NCBI GenBank assembly: GCA_032164245.1
Contig: JAVMKO010000003.1
Location: forward strand, 95,968,054-96,032,053
Length of the DNA stretch: 64,000 nt
Reading direction: 5' to 3'
Origin: Sternotherus odoratus
Taxonomy: Eukaryota; Chordata; Testudines; Kinosternidae
Of this stretch, positions 46,386-58,604 are shown in pieces. Made by a program: the position numbers and the translations under genes. Within the stretch, counting starts at the first letter, position 1. Every line of letters starts with the position of its first letter. Below the pieces are notes generated by a model. It saw only the letters and a list, made by a program, of their open reading frames with translations, was not told the DNA's origin and did not search any database.

Positions 46386-47087
46386 TGTTTTTTAAGGTTT
46401 AAGAGCACAGAAAGGAACCGAACCAAAGAGGAAATAGAAACAAATTATAGGAAATGAGAGAATGATGAGACAACGAACATAGCATGTCAAATAGAAGAAT
46501 ATCAGGCAGAATCAAGAAACTTGTAATATAGCAAAGTCATCTGTCCCTAATTCTCTCCAGCACTTTTTTACCGGATCCATCAATAGAACTCTGTATATAC
46601 ATTACCATTCCATAGCTACCCCTCAATCAGCTCTGAAAATAAGTACCAAATGCCACAGATGTTCTCTTCACCTCTGTTCAGTGTTTTCTAGAGCTGCTGT
46701 CCTATCATTCACCTCTAATCCCAGTTTGTCTTAATGAAACAGTACCACCACCTTTTTATCTCCTGGTCTTCTGCAGTTGAATAAAAAGTTGGACTTCACC
46801 AAGTATTGTTTCTGTTCAGCTTTCCTATCCTTTCTCTGGAATATCTTATTTCTGTGAAACTGATGATAACATTAGGGCCAGACCCTTGCCTGGTAAATTC
46901 AGAGTCCTATAAATGTTTCTGTAGCTTTTAAAAATTGATACAAACTGTTTAAAACAAACACATATTACTCTGCTACATTTGCTACAAAATTCTGTAGTAA
47001 TGTGATAGTGCACAGGAAGTGAAATTCTGGAAATACAGGTGTTTATATTGAAAGCTGTACCAGTTTAACTTTAAAGCATCTTAATTT
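46386..47087. other. Intronic sequence, nothing specific recognised
   Basis: AT-rich with no recognisable gene or repeat. Confidence 0.5.
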
Positions 47088-47320
47088 AAAAGCAATGTAT
47101 CCGAGGGGTAGCCGTGTTAGTCTGGATCTGCAAGAGTGACAGAGTCCTGTGGCATCTTCTAGACTAACAGACGTATTGGAGCATAAGCTTTCGTGGGTGA
47201 ATACCCACTTCGTCAGATGCATGACAAAGTGGGTATTCACCCATGAAAGCTTATGCTCCAATACGTCTGTTAGTCTAGAAAGTGCCACAGGACTCTTTGT
47301 TGCTCTTGAAAAGCAATGTA
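47088..47320 (-). mobile_element. Palindromic retroposon-like element, copy 2
   Basis: Inverted arms share 'gactaacagacgtattggag' and 'cataagctttc(g/a)tgggt' on each side of a short loop near 47220. The left side carries extra sequence 'gaggggtagccgtgttagtc' absent on the right, so on the minus strand the 3' end is intact and the 5' end is truncated. The 12 bp TSD 'aaaagcaatgta' is perfect (47088-47099 and 47309-47320). Confidence 0.88.
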
Positions 47321-47460
47321 GTTAAACCAGTGCAAAAAGTCTGGTGTAGGCAGTCTTAATTAGATCTAAAAGTGGAACTTGGCTTTTAACAATCTAGCTC
47401 TGGAGTAAAATTTCAGAAGCGCCAAAGGGGAACCTGACTCCCATTTTCAAAAGTTACTTG

Positions 47461-47765
47461 GGCACTTAGGGTACGGCTGCGGTGTGAAAAACAAACCCCA
47501 CAGCAGCAAGTCTCAGAACGGATCAGCTGACTGAGACTTGCATTACAGGGCTTAACATAGCAGTGTAAACATTCCTGTTGGAGCTTGGGTTCTAAACCTG
47601 GAGGGGAGGAAGCGGTGAGGGACATGGGTCTCAGAGTCTGAGCAGGATATTCTAGCAGGAATATCTACACTGCTATTTTTAGCCCCAAAGCCTGAGCTTG
47701 CCAGCTGACTCTTGCTCCGAGAGTCACTCGGGGTGGTGGGGTTTTCAGTGTAGACAGAGGCTCCT
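47461..47765. mobile_element. Foldback MITE of the 'cagtgtagac' family
   Basis: 'gtgtgaaaaacaaacccc' plus 'agcagcaagtctcag' on the left is mirrored by 'ctccgagagtcact' plus 'ggtggggttttcagtgtag' on the right. 'aacatagcagtgtaaacatt' and 'aatatctacactgctattt' mirror each other nearer the centre. This is the best-preserved copy of the family also seen at 13755, 14140 and 25505. TSD not resolved. Confidence 0.7.
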
Positions 47766-49079
47766 AAGTAGCTTCTATGCTTCTGGAAATTTTACCCACG
47801 TCACTAAAGTATCAACTTAGTGTTAAAAACAGATTTAAATCTGATTAACATTATCCACATGGGGGTTTGGATCATTTAATTAGGTTTAAAATCAGATCTT
47901 TAATTAAACTTGTGTAACTTCAGTTTTTAGTTTGAAGTCATCATTGACCAGTACATTTCAATCATCCATGCAAAAAAGAAAAATGAGATTTTGTAAATTT
48001 TGTTTCAGTAAACTGAGGCATTGTGTGAAATATTTAAATGTTTATATGAAGTATGTTTTTACATGCTTTGTCTCTACAGGCAAGACATTCATTTGGCCAC
48101 TTTTTTTTATTGGTGACAGAGTTTACTGAATATCACGTCATTTACTAAAATTCCAATGGTGGAATGCAGAAAATTAACGGGATTGCTAGGGGAAAAAACA
48201 GAAGCTCAGCAACAAAGGCCACTCTGACTTCAGCGCTTTGAATTTGTTCATGGCACTTATTTTTTCCTTTTTGCAGCTTGAGGCTAGGCAAGGACATACA
48301 GTTTTGTAGGGCATTCATAATTCACTCTACTGCTTTTGTATCTTTTCCTGGTTTAGGACTTTAGCAATGATTGCGTAGTCAGAAGGAGCTGAAGGGCAAA
48401 TAGGGAAATGTATTTTTCTATCACTCAAGATTTGCGTTTATTGAAGAATGCAATGATGCTCAAAGGGGGGGGGGGGATGAAGCATTCAACACTGCATTCC
48501 AAATGCTTTCTTTAAAAAAAAAAAAAAAAAATCTACTTCTTTCCATTCCCTGCCAGAGACAGATCACTTAAACTCTTGAATTATGACATCCGTGTATATA
48601 TCTAAGGGGCCTCACTCGCTAAGCCTCCTTAGCTGTTTCTCTCTCCAGCAGATGGATCAGTTCCCTAACTGGCTGGAGGCTGCCCTTCTAGAAGAATCCA
48701 ATAGTTTCTCAGATACTAAACTAGTTTCTAAACTAGTCAGAAAGAAAGAAGGGGAAGTTAGATTTGTTTCAGGCTGATATAGTCAGGGTCCTCCTATATG
48801 TAAATTAGACAAGGAAGACTTTGTAGCTTTTGTGACTCCTATATGTAGTTTTACAGCTCGAGCTTGCACCAGAGGCATCACCATTCCTGTGGCTCCTGTA
48901 CCCACATACAATCCTAGTGGCTAATGGACACAATCAAACCTAATTCCATGTCTTACACCCTCAGAAGCAAAAAGGGTAACATCCGGTGCACTTAGATGTT
49001 GGTGATTGAGTTCCTACTTAGGACTTGGACCATTAAAGCTGAACTCTGGAGAAGACTATAAAGTGGAGAGCACCACCCA
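47766..49079. other. Intronic sequence, nothing specific recognised
   Basis: AT-rich. A poly-G run near 48466 and a poly-A run near 48513 are the only notable features. Confidence 0.5.
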
Positions 49080-49119
49080 ATGATCAGTTTCTACAGAGGT
49101 TTCTCAATTTGGATAACCA

Positions 49120-49500
49120 CTATTCTATCACTGGGGCAGGAGATCGGAGTGCCGGAAGGGGTTCCGAGCTGGGGCAGGGGGTTGGTGTATGAGAGGGGAC
49201 TCAAGGCTGGGTTGGGGGTGAGGTGCAGGACGGTGTTTGGGCAGCATTTACCTTGGGCATTTCCTGGGAAGTGGCCGATATGTCTCCCTGCCTCCTAGGT
49301 GGAGGTGCACGGCCAGGGCGCTCTGTGCGCTGCCCCTGACTGACTCCACCCCAAAGCTCCACTTGTCTGTGGTTCCCGGCCAATGGAAATTGCGGAGCTG
49401 GTGCTTGGAGTAGGGGTCAGCATATGGAGCCCACATGACTGCTCTGCACCTGGAAACCAGAGGAACATAATGGGAGCCACATGGAGTCGGGCAGGCAGCC
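49120..49500. mobile_element. GC-rich hAT-interior-like sequence without ends
   Basis: 'tggttcccggccaatgg' (read across 49370-49386) and G-rich 'ggggcaggggg' words resemble the interior of the hAT element at 55098 ('cccattggccgggaac'). Terminal repeats were not found. It is probably a truncated copy. Confidence 0.35.
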
Positions 49501-52005
49501 TACCAAACTTTTAATGGTTCAGTCAGCAAAGCTGACTGGAGTCGCCAGGGTCCCTTTTCAACTGGGCTTTCTGTTTGAAATCTGGATGCCTGGCCAGCCT
49601 GTTAGTCAGGGCTTGTTATAAGGTGGGATGGAAATAGTTTCAAATGACTGGGAGCACTAGCTAAAGAGTTATAATAGCCAAGAATTCAACTAGTAATGAA
49701 CAAAATATAGCAGTGGATGCTGTTTCAGAAAAATGCAAGAGTCCTTTGTAGCAGGGATGTGCTTTTTCATTATCTTGGAGTCAGAGACAACTGTTACATA
49801 AGATCAATAACCCTATAAAGAACAGAAAAGAAAAGAGAATTGGGTTTGAAATGTAGTTCAGATATCTGTTGGTGACCCAAGTCAACATTCAATAATCTAT
49901 GTTTTTAAAAGATGAAGTGGACATAAGGCTTTTAGTTTTGACAGCTTGGCTTTTGATCTACTCTAATTCTGAATATATCCCTTTTTCACTGCAAGTTAGT
50001 CTTCAAAAAGAACTCTAGCCAGATGGAGATGTAGGTGTGTTTATAGAAGCTGGCTGAACTACTTTTGTAATATTAACATACTGAACCAGAAGAGAAGAAG
50101 GAAAATTACAATTTACAGAAATTTCTTTTAGGCTGTGAAATTCTGGTTGGAGACTACAAGTAGAATTTTCAAAAGCACCTAAGTAACTTGGGACCTAGGC
50201 TCCTAAGTCATGTGCTTTTAACATATTTTCACCCCTTTATCTGAGTTGTCTGAAGTATCATGCACACTAATATTGCTATATAAATTACATGCTTGTCCTT
50301 TGGTAACTTCTGCCTTTTAAATCTCTACTAATTAGATAACTTTGCATTTGCAGGTTTAGTATTGGGTTAGAATTTTCCAAGTGATTTATTTTGTGTGACA
50401 TAAGATTTTTTGAGTGGATCCTGTTGCAGTCAAAGCCTTAGTTAATTCAGTAACAAGCCCCAAATTAAATGGACACCTTTGCTCGTTCCTCTAAACCTGC
50501 AGGTGGGTTTTGCCGTCTCAGACATGATTTGTAGTTCCTTAGTCAAATCTTTAATTGAAGGTGATTGCAGATATTGTCAAAGGATAACAATCAACCACTT
50601 GTTAAAGTTGAAACTTTAAAAAGGAATCCCTGTCTTCTCCTCCATCCAAAAAAGGAAAACAAACTCCTCCCAGAAGACCTAGGTTTTGTGTTTTTTCAAA
50701 AGCCTTCATAACCTCAAAATGCTTGGCTCACTTAGCATCAAATTAAAAACATATTGCAGACTAGAGGCCACACCCATTAAGAAATTGCAGTTGTAAATGA
50801 GCCTTTCAGAAAGTTAGAGGATGGCCAAAATTCCATTATATTGGAGACTGTCTAACAGCCTTAACCATAGAATTGCTCATAAAGATTTGTACAGTTTGCC
50901 TTATATGATGGGAAATCATGTGTGTTACTATTGGCGGCTTGATTATCTCTCTGATTCACATCCAAAATTCCTGAGATTGCTTCGGTCACCAGCCTTGTGC
51001 TCCAGTAGGATAGTACTTCCTTAGGATCCAAGGATCCATCAAGGCTACTCCTCAATTGGCCCAGTGGATTGTCAAGATCTGACATGAAGGATTCCCACTG
51101 TTGTTTTTTTTTTTTTTGGGGGGGGGGAACTGAGGGGGGGAGTGAATTCCAACTTCGTATCTTACTAAATCTCAGAAGACCAAACGGATTGTTTTATGCA
51201 TAGATTTACAAACGATTACAGTTAGGCTGGCACAGTGCTGCTAACATATTGTGTGGAAAAGAATGCTTAAATATTTAGTATGGGCAGCAGATTTGTGAGT
51301 GTTTTTGTTTTGGTGACAGCAAGATGCACTAAAATACAAACAATATTGATACATGAAAAAATATATAAATATTTCTTTAATTGCACCTATCTCCCTTTGG
51401 CACAATGCTATTTTTCTTTGTGCAAATACTCAGTAAACCTTTTTGTGTAGGCAAATGTTATGCTTGACTACTATGATTTCTTTGAGCCATGGATTCTATA
51501 GTTGCTCACTGATGAAACTAGTTACTCTTTATGAAACTGCCCTTGAAATGACTTTATTACAGAACTTGAACACTTCAGAATTTCATTCATTTTCATTCCC
51601 ATTTTTAATAACTCTCATAAGTTTCTATTTTATCAGAATTTGAAAATTAATTTCCTCAGATGCTGGCTAAAATGTTTGATCAGCCCTGTGTACACCTGGA
51701 AACCAAACTATTGGTGAGAAACTTTTTCTGCATAAGGTTTCCATTAATGGCTATTGAAAGCTGTCTAAGTGCATGTGCAAACCTGATTCAGTACCATTTC
51801 AGAAAATAGGACTGAGACTATCAAGGGTCAGGGGAGAAATGCTCAGTCTCTAAAAAGAGATGCCTCGTGATTTCTAGTTTCATGAATTTTTCTTGAATTT
51901 TATTTTTCGTAACCATATTTATTTGTATGTGAAGTCTGATAGTTACCATCGTAAAATACAATGTTATTTTAAGTCCTCGGGGCTTTTATTTTATCTATTA
52001 CTAGA
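49501..52005. other. Intronic sequence, nothing specific recognised
   Basis: AT-rich. A T-then-G homopolymer pair lies near 51105-51130. A minor 'gcacctaagtaacttggg' module near 50175 belongs to the dispersed set noted at 3330. Confidence 0.5.
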
Positions 52006-52007
52006 GA

Positions 52008-52550
52008 AAATACCCGGCGTTGCTCGGGTCAGTTGGAGGTGGGGAGGGGACAGAGAGCTGAGCGAGTGCGGGGTCCGTTGGAGGGGGCAGAGAGCAAACC
52101 TGACCCCCTCACCTCACCCCCCCCGACCAAACCTGACACCCCCACCACACTTACCCTCGGGTCTGTCGGAGGTGGGGAGGGGGCAGAGAGCTGAGTGAGT
52201 GCGGGGTCCGTTGGAGGGGCGAGGGGGCAGAGAGCTGAGCGAGTGCGGGGTCCGTTGGAGGGGGGAGGGGGCAGAGAGCTGAGCGAATGCACGGTCCGTT
52301 GGAGGGGGTATTATGACATCATAATTGTCCCAGAGAACAGCAGCTGCCCAGCTGATGTGATTGGCCTTTAAATAATTTCACCCCTGGGGGGCATCAGTGG
52401 TGAGATTTGAAAAATTTTCGACTCTTACCCTGATTAGGACCCTAAGACCTATAACTGTACCAAATTTCAAGTCTCTAGCTCAAACGGTGTGGAAGGAGTA
52501 AGTGCACGTACATACACGCATACACCATTTGACTTTTGTATAGATATTGT
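52008..52550 (+). repeat. Dispersed repeat, 'cccggcgttgctcgggt' family, copy 2
   Basis: It starts 'acccggcgttgctcgggtca' and includes several 'gagagctgagcgagtgcgg' and 'ggtccgttggaggggg' units of about 60 bp (to about 52310). It then continues in 'ccaaatttcaagtctctagc' and 'caaacggtgtggaagg' to 'tttgtatagatattg'. The unique right part suggests this is the more complete copy of the family seen at 38235. Class not confirmed. Confidence 0.6.
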
Positions 52551-52804
52551 GAAAGCCTTGACTCAAAGCTTTCCCCTACTGCTATGTGTCTAGTTACTGA
52601 TAATTTATTACAGCAGTGCCTAAAGATCCCAAATGATCTATTCTCTGTTTGTACAGCACAGTGGGTCCTGGTCTGTGACAAGGGCTCCTTGGCACTATAT
52701 GGTAATACAAATTATCATAATTGGGGGGGTTGATGCATTGTATGGTATTTGGCACAATCCATACTAACAGTTCTATTTGCTGCCTAGAAGAGTTTATACT
52801 CTAC

Positions 52805-52945
52805 ATATCTAACAGATAAAGGGTAAGGGGTAGAAACAGACACAACCGGTGAAGTGACTTCAGCCAGGGTGTGTCTCAAATCAGTGGAAGAGTGGGGGAT
52901 AGAACCCCACATTTCCTGAGTCACAGTCCAGTCTACTGGGCCACT
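52805..52945 (+). mobile_element. MIR-like SINE relic
   Basis: 'gtgaagtgacttcagccagg', 'cagtggaagagtggggga', 'tagaaccccacatttcctg' and 'agtccagtctactgggcca' follow the order of the MIR-like 'gtgacttgcccaaggtcacacag...gaacccaggtctcctgag...' sequence. Diverged. Confidence 0.6.
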
Positions 52946-53079
52946 TTGCCTTTTTTATTTTAATTCTCCACCTCCAAATTTAAATCCTTCCTAAAGAAAA
53001 GAAATCACATTTTAAAATAATCAGATCCAGCTAACTTGCATCCAGAAGTTTTTTTAAAACTGGCAGAGTTGCCGGCTGG

Positions 53080-53530
53080 ACTGTTACTGTTGATTTTCAG
53101 TGAGTTTTGGAACCCTGTGAAAGTTCCAGAAGACTGGAAGAATATTTAAATAGACAGTCCACCCTCTCTTGCCGACAAGCCTACTTCCTCAGCCTTTCTA
53201 TGGTTGGGAGAGAATCCCTTGCGATCTTTAGAGAAAATGATTCCACAAACAGTACTCTGACCTCTAACTTGTTACTATAACACAATATTTTAAAAGGATA
53301 AAGAGGATGATCCAGGTAATTATAGTCCCAGCAGTCTGACATTGATTCCGGGCAAAATAATGGAGCAGTTGATCTGGGACTCCATTAATAAAGAATCGAA
53401 GATTATAAATATAATGCCAGTCAACATGGGTTGGTGGGAAATAGATCTGGTCAAACTACCTTGATATCTTTTTTTGTTGGGATAACAAGTTTGATAAAGT
53501 AAATACATGGGGAACAAATACTTGATAATG
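53080..53530 (+). mobile_element. CR1 LINE reverse-transcriptase region fragment
   Basis: 'gttccagaagactggaag', 'gatccaggtaattatagtcc' and 'agtcaacatgggttggtggg' match successive nucleotide phrases of CR1 ORF2 around the reverse transcriptase N-terminal part. Stops and indels show it is dead. It lies just upstream of, and in the same orientation as, the CR1 3' end below, with the intervening RT region deleted. Confidence 0.75.
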
Positions 53531-53534
53531 GGCT

Positions 53535-54012
53535 CTTCATTCTATCAGACAGAGGGTTAAAAGATCCAATGGCTGGCAGTTGAACAAGACAAACTGACTG
53601 GAAAAAAATGTTTGAAGGTAATTAACTATTAGAACAGTTTACCAAATATTATGGTGTGTTCTCCATCTGCTGACAACTTGAAAATTTGGTTTTGATCAAT
53701 TTTTAAAAGATACAGTAGAACCCCACAATATCATGATGATCGGGGTCCAAAAAAAATCAACTGCGGTAAATGCGGGGGCATGGTATTGCAGGGTTCAGCC
53801 GCATCAAAGCAGGCGCCTGCTGCCGCCGTCAGGAGCCCCGCACGCCCTGCGTTATAAGCAAATTTGCGCTATCGTGGGGTTGCGGTATTGCGGGGTTCTA
53901 CTGTATTCTCTATTTCAAATTGAATTATTTTCAGGGCTTTGTGTGGCCTGTGTTATACAGAAGTTCAGACTAGATGATAGTGATCCCTTCTGACCTTGGG
54001 AATCTATTTTTT
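53535..54012 (+). mobile_element. CR1 LINE 3' end, split by a Tigger-like MITE
   Basis: 53535-53712 carries 'aaaagatccaatggctggc' and 'gttaactat(t)agaacagttta'-type sequence; 53906-54012 carries 'gtgtggcctgtgttataca' and 'gttcagactagatgatagtg'. These are consecutive parts of the CR1 3' end. The MITE at 53713-53903 sits between them at a TA, so it inserted into an already resident CR1. Confidence 0.85.
53711..53905. mobile_element. Tigger-like MITE, 'cagtagaacccc' ends
   Basis: Ends 'CAGTAGAACCCCACAATAT' (from 53713) and 'GTATTGCGGGGTTCTACTG' (to 53903) are inverted repeats flanked by TA on both sides. The interior repeats 'gcggtaaatgcgg' and 'tgcggtattgcgg' phrases. TIR sequence and TA target fit a pogo/Tigger-derived non-autonomous element. 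Confidence 0.88.
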
Positions 54013-55097
54013 CATCTTTCTGAAGAGATCTTCCCATTATGCCTTTCTGGAATTTACTCACATGAAGCTATGAAATAAACCATTTCACATATACAGTGGA
54101 AGGACGTGGGTCCAAAACTAAAGATTGCTGTCCATCAAAGCAGTCAGAAAGCAGAATTAAATATTGTGTTATAGTTACAGTTTAGAAGTCAGAGATTTGT
54201 GCAATAACCCTCTTTAAAGATCTCAAGGGATTCTTTCCTAAATATAGGAAGGCTGAGGAAGAGGGCTTGTTGTACAACTTCAGAGCCACTAGGGAGAGTT
54301 GGCTGAGATACAAGACGTAAGTGCAGACTAGAGAAGGTTGACTATATCTGTAGGCTTGGAAAACAATATAATAGTATAAACTTTAAATTTGAGGTAAGAT
54401 AACCAAATGGTCAGGTACAAAATATAAGTGACCACAAATGCAGGTTGTACAGGACAGTACACTAGCCATTTATTTTTAAGAAATATTTTTCTTTTTTTCT
54501 GTTGAAACAAATTCCCATACCAATCATATTCTGATTGCCACCGGTTGGTAGGAGATTAGCTGTGTCCTCTTCTGCCCCTTCCCCCTCCCCTAATAAAGAT
54601 AGATGTTCCTCTGTTGCTTGGTGCTGTAGTTGCGTTTTATTTGTTGTGCTGTCTCCAGTAAGGGTGGTACTTCTCATCCTTCTACCTACAGTTTTGATCC
54701 AGGTAGTAAGTCCAACTTTATCAGTTTTGTCTTCTCTCTTTGCAGTACCAGAGGGTACCTTGGGGGGTTCTTGTCAAGTCAGCAAGTGCAGTGCCTGATT
54801 TTCCAAGATAAGTGACCATGTATGCAGAGTGCCAGAGCAAAGAACTGAGCCCTTAAATTTTTATCTGAGTTTTACTTCTCAAAACAGTATCAAGTTACAT
54901 CTTAAAGTATATATTTTACTTGCCATTGTTCATGGGTCACTCTTACTCTCCTGAGAATAACTTTCTTTTTTTGTCAATATTTCCTGTTTAAACACTAATA
55001 GTCTTTATTTCTGTTTTTATTGAGCTTCAATTGACATGACTTTTCGTTCATTTCCTCCTTTGTGTGCCAATATTGGGGATGACAGCACAGGTTAGAG
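54013..55097. other. Intronic sequence, nothing specific recognised
   Basis: AT-rich, no gene or repeat family recognised. The small + and - frames near 54462-54815 lack support. Confidence 0.5.
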
Positions 55098-55725
55098 CAG
55101 GGGTCTCAAACACGGGGCCTGTGGGACTCTCGGGTGTAGACCACCAAGCTCCCCACGTTTCACACACCCACCCCACCCCCGCTTACCTCCCAGCCGACGG
55201 GCCGAATCCAGCCTGTGGGATTGCCCCCGTGGCACCGCGCGCTGCTTTCTGAAGTGGCTGCAGCACATCCCTTCTGTCCGGAGGGGAGGGGGAAGGAGGC
55301 AGAGGGCTCCTGAGTTGCCTCCTTCTAGGCACTGCCCCCCCCACAGCTCCCATTGGCCGGGAACAGGGAACTGCGGCCAATAGGAGCTTTGTGGGAGGTA
55401 CCTGGAGGAGTGGCAAGAGCAGCAAAGACACAGAACCCAGAGTGCACCCCTTACCCTCAGGAGCTGCAGGGACGAGGTTCTAGCTGCTTCCTGGAGCAGA
55501 GTGGTGTGGGCCTGGGGCCACCCCAGAGCCGCTCTAGGTAAGCGGCACTGAGCTGGAGCTCGCACCTTGAACCCCTCCAGCACCAACTCCCTTCCCTGAG
55601 CCCCCCTGCCACATCCTGCACGCCTCCTGCACCCAACTTCCTGCCCCAAGCCCCCTGTCACACCACACACCCTTCCTGCACCTCAACTCCCTGCCCTGAC
55701 CCCCCCCCCCCCCCAGTATTCTGCT
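55098..55725 (+). mobile_element. hAT-type element left end, 'caggggtctcaaac' family, truncated
   Basis: Left terminus 'CAGGGGTCTCAAAC' at 55098 is identical to that at 43877. The interior includes 'cccattggccgggaacagg' and 'actgcggccaataggagc', themselves an inverted pair, and ends in C-rich sequence. No right terminus or second TSD was found. The 192-codon minus frame is a GC artefact. Confidence 0.6.
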
Positions 55726-58373
55726 AATACTAACGGAAGGCCTGATGTCCATGCATCCCAGCAACCTTTCCTGCACACACAGTAAGTTGGATGTGGAGGT
55801 CAGACAAACAGTTGAAGGACTAGGGAAAGGAATACAACCATATCCTGGCAACTTTGTGTGTATTGTAGTGATTACCATTTACCTTATTTCTGTGGGGTTT
55901 TTGTTTTCTAAATATATAAACTAGCCAGTTGCTCCTTCTACAACCCTGGCCACTGTGAACTTCTTTTTCCCCATAGATTCTTCGATATTAAACAAGGTAT
56001 TGATTAGTAAACCATGTAGCTCATCGGGGTGGGGCGGAACCTTATTCACAACACACACACAAAAATGCACTTTTTAGGCAATGTTTGGATTTCATGGATA
56101 AAGGATTTAATCCATTTTAAGGGATGCTCCATCTCATGAAATTTGGGAGTCACGGACAATAGGATATGATACCGTTTACATTCTTGTGGTCCAGGTTAGC
56201 TTCCGTGGTGGTGGTGGTGTGTGGGAGTAGGTGCATATACATGAAACTTCCCTTTATAGTTTTGTGCATATGTAATACGTTCTCTGTTTTAAGAAACTTC
56301 TGAATTTCAGGCAAGTATTGAAGTGTATTTATGGGGCTGAGAGCATATTGGGAGAGTTATTTCCCATTTTAGGAGGACACCAGGACCTGAATAATATAGA
56401 AAAGTCACATACCAAGAATCTCTTGCTGTAATTCCAGAGAGAATATTCTGGGAACAGTGCAGTAACTGAGCTTAGCTCTGGTTTCCATGACAGGATTGTC
56501 TAAGGGGTAGAAGAGTTCACATTATTCCTCTTGCAAAATGAGCTTACAAATGTCAGTGTAAATAGTGACAGGAGACGTGTCTTTTTAGTGTGATTTTTTT
56601 TTTAATGGAACCATGCATGCAGTAACAGATTAAAAAACACATTTTGAATTATGTAAAGTATTTAAAGTTACAATTAAGATAAATAAGATAATAGCTTTAC
56701 TTTTGTTTCATGTTCTTGTGACACTTTCTGGCTAAAAAAACCCCTCAGACAACTGTTAAATTAAGAAGTAAATTACACTTTCTAGGAAAGAGAGCTGTAA
56801 TATCCCATTATTCATCACTACCTAAAATATTGATTCAATTTACAATGTATTTTGTGATTTATGGTAATAGCAGAACAAAATTATAGTAACAATTTCACTG
56901 TGTAAGGGATGGGAATTATAATGAAAAGCTGTTTCATATGCAATTTTGGCTTCTAATATTTCAAGTATTACTGAACTCAGTGGGTTTTTTACATGCGTTT
57001 CTTTTCTTGCTGAAACAATGTTTGCCTAAAGAGTTGTTTGAATAAGCATTTCTTATTTGCTTTTCTTGTTTGCTCTTCCTTCCCTTCAAGTCCTGTATAT
57101 AAAATATCAGGCAAAATATTTAACTGATCTGCACAGATCACTTAAACTGACCAGCTTTATGTAAATCTCTGGGACCTTACTTGAATTACATCAGTTTGCA
57201 GAACACACTGTTCATGAGCAAAAATTAAACAGTTATATAGGTGCCATAATGTTTTTTTTGTTCTATTCTAAACTTTTAACCATAAATGAGACTTTCTATT
57301 CAAGATTTAACTTTTTTCCATTTTAAAGAAATAAGTGCTGATTACTGTACATTTCTGTAATAGATATATCTCAAAATAGTATAGTCCACAAGACAACGCT
57401 TGAGAGTAGTATGCCCTCTATTTTAATAGGGCAATTTAGATAGTATATAGTGTAAACAATTACTAGAATAAGAAACTGTCTGTAGAGACAATTGTCATTG
57501 CAGTCAGCAGCCTTTTTCAAGATCATTCCTGTTCATGCTGTGTTATCAGAATATTAAAGGATATGACATCTTGATAAAGCCTTTAACTGAAATGTTACTT
57601 CCCTCTGCTAACACAGCTTGAAAAGTAATTACTTATTTGGATTTAAATGTGGCCTTGTGTTAATTAAAAAATACAGCTAAAAATTATTGCAAAACTAAAA
57701 TAGCAGCACTTCCTTTCTTTCTCTCTCTGTCCAGACACATTCATACCACCATTCAGTCAGCAAAAATATTAAAATTCATATAAAGCGTACTGTTAAAATC
57801 TCTCCAGCCATTTTGGCCCGCCCCAAACCTGAAGGAAATGAACTTTGCAGCATACCCATAAATTAACACACTTGGGCAACTATAGAACAACATGGGGAGT
57901 AAATTTCGAAGTCAAGGGAACCTCATGGAGAACATGCTGCTAGGAACTAGAGATAGAGGGTGAAAAAGGTGAGATGGGGAAAGACTTTACCAAAAGTTGA
58001 GTTGGGCTTTTTAACATTTTTTTTATATAACCCAAGTTAGTCTTGGACTTTTCTAACCCTCTTATAGCAAAGAATTTCTCTTCTGTGGGGTAGAGGGGAT
58101 CCTTCTAAGGATGTTTTCTACTCTCTAGCCTAGAATTTAAAAGCACTCCTAATTCTTAAGAAGCAGTCTAGCACCTTTGGGATTGTGTTACTGGTGGTGA
58201 TGTAGCTTGAGGGGGGAACCTGGGCAACAGCACAACTCCAGAGGTTAGCTTCCATTTTCAGCTGTGTTTAAGTTAATTTGTTTTCTTCAGACTCTGTGCC
58301 AACCAAGAGAGGCCTGAGCTAGCTAGGTCCCAGACTATTAAGAATTTTGTAAATTAAGATCAAGACCTTGAAA
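55726..58373. other. Intronic sequence, nothing specific recognised
   Basis: AT-rich, apparently low in repeats compared with the rest of the intron and lacking long open frames. It is a candidate place to look for conserved noncoding sequence, but nothing is directly shown. Confidence 0.5.
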
Positions 58374-58604
58374 CTAGTCCTGAAATGATAGAGTCCTGTG
58401 GCAGCTTAAAGACTGACTAGAGTATTGGAGTATAAGCTTTTGTGGGCTAATACCCACTTCGTCAGCATCCGAAGAAATGGCTATTAGCCCACAAAAGCTT
58501 ATGCTTCAATACTTTAGTTAGTCTTTAAGGTGCCACAGGACTCTTCGTCACTTCTGCAATTCCAAACTAACATGGCCAGCTCCCTGATTCTAGTCCTGAA
58601 ATGA
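58374..58604 (+). mobile_element. Palindromic retroposon-like element, copy 3
   Basis: Left arm phrases 'agagtcctgtggcagctta' and 'taagcttttgtgggctaata' are mirrored by 'tattagcccacaaaagctta' and 'aaggtgccacaggactct'. The right end extends 'cttctgcaattccaaactaa' to 'gctccctgattc'; the left lacks this, so it is 5' truncated. The TSD 'ctagtcctgaaatga' (15 bp) is perfect at 58374-58388 and 58590-58604. Confidence 0.9.

Noticed and set aside
55092..55670. 192-codon minus-strand frame
   Set aside because: It lies within GC-rich hAT-like sequence, has no domain, and overlaps + strand frames of similar quality.
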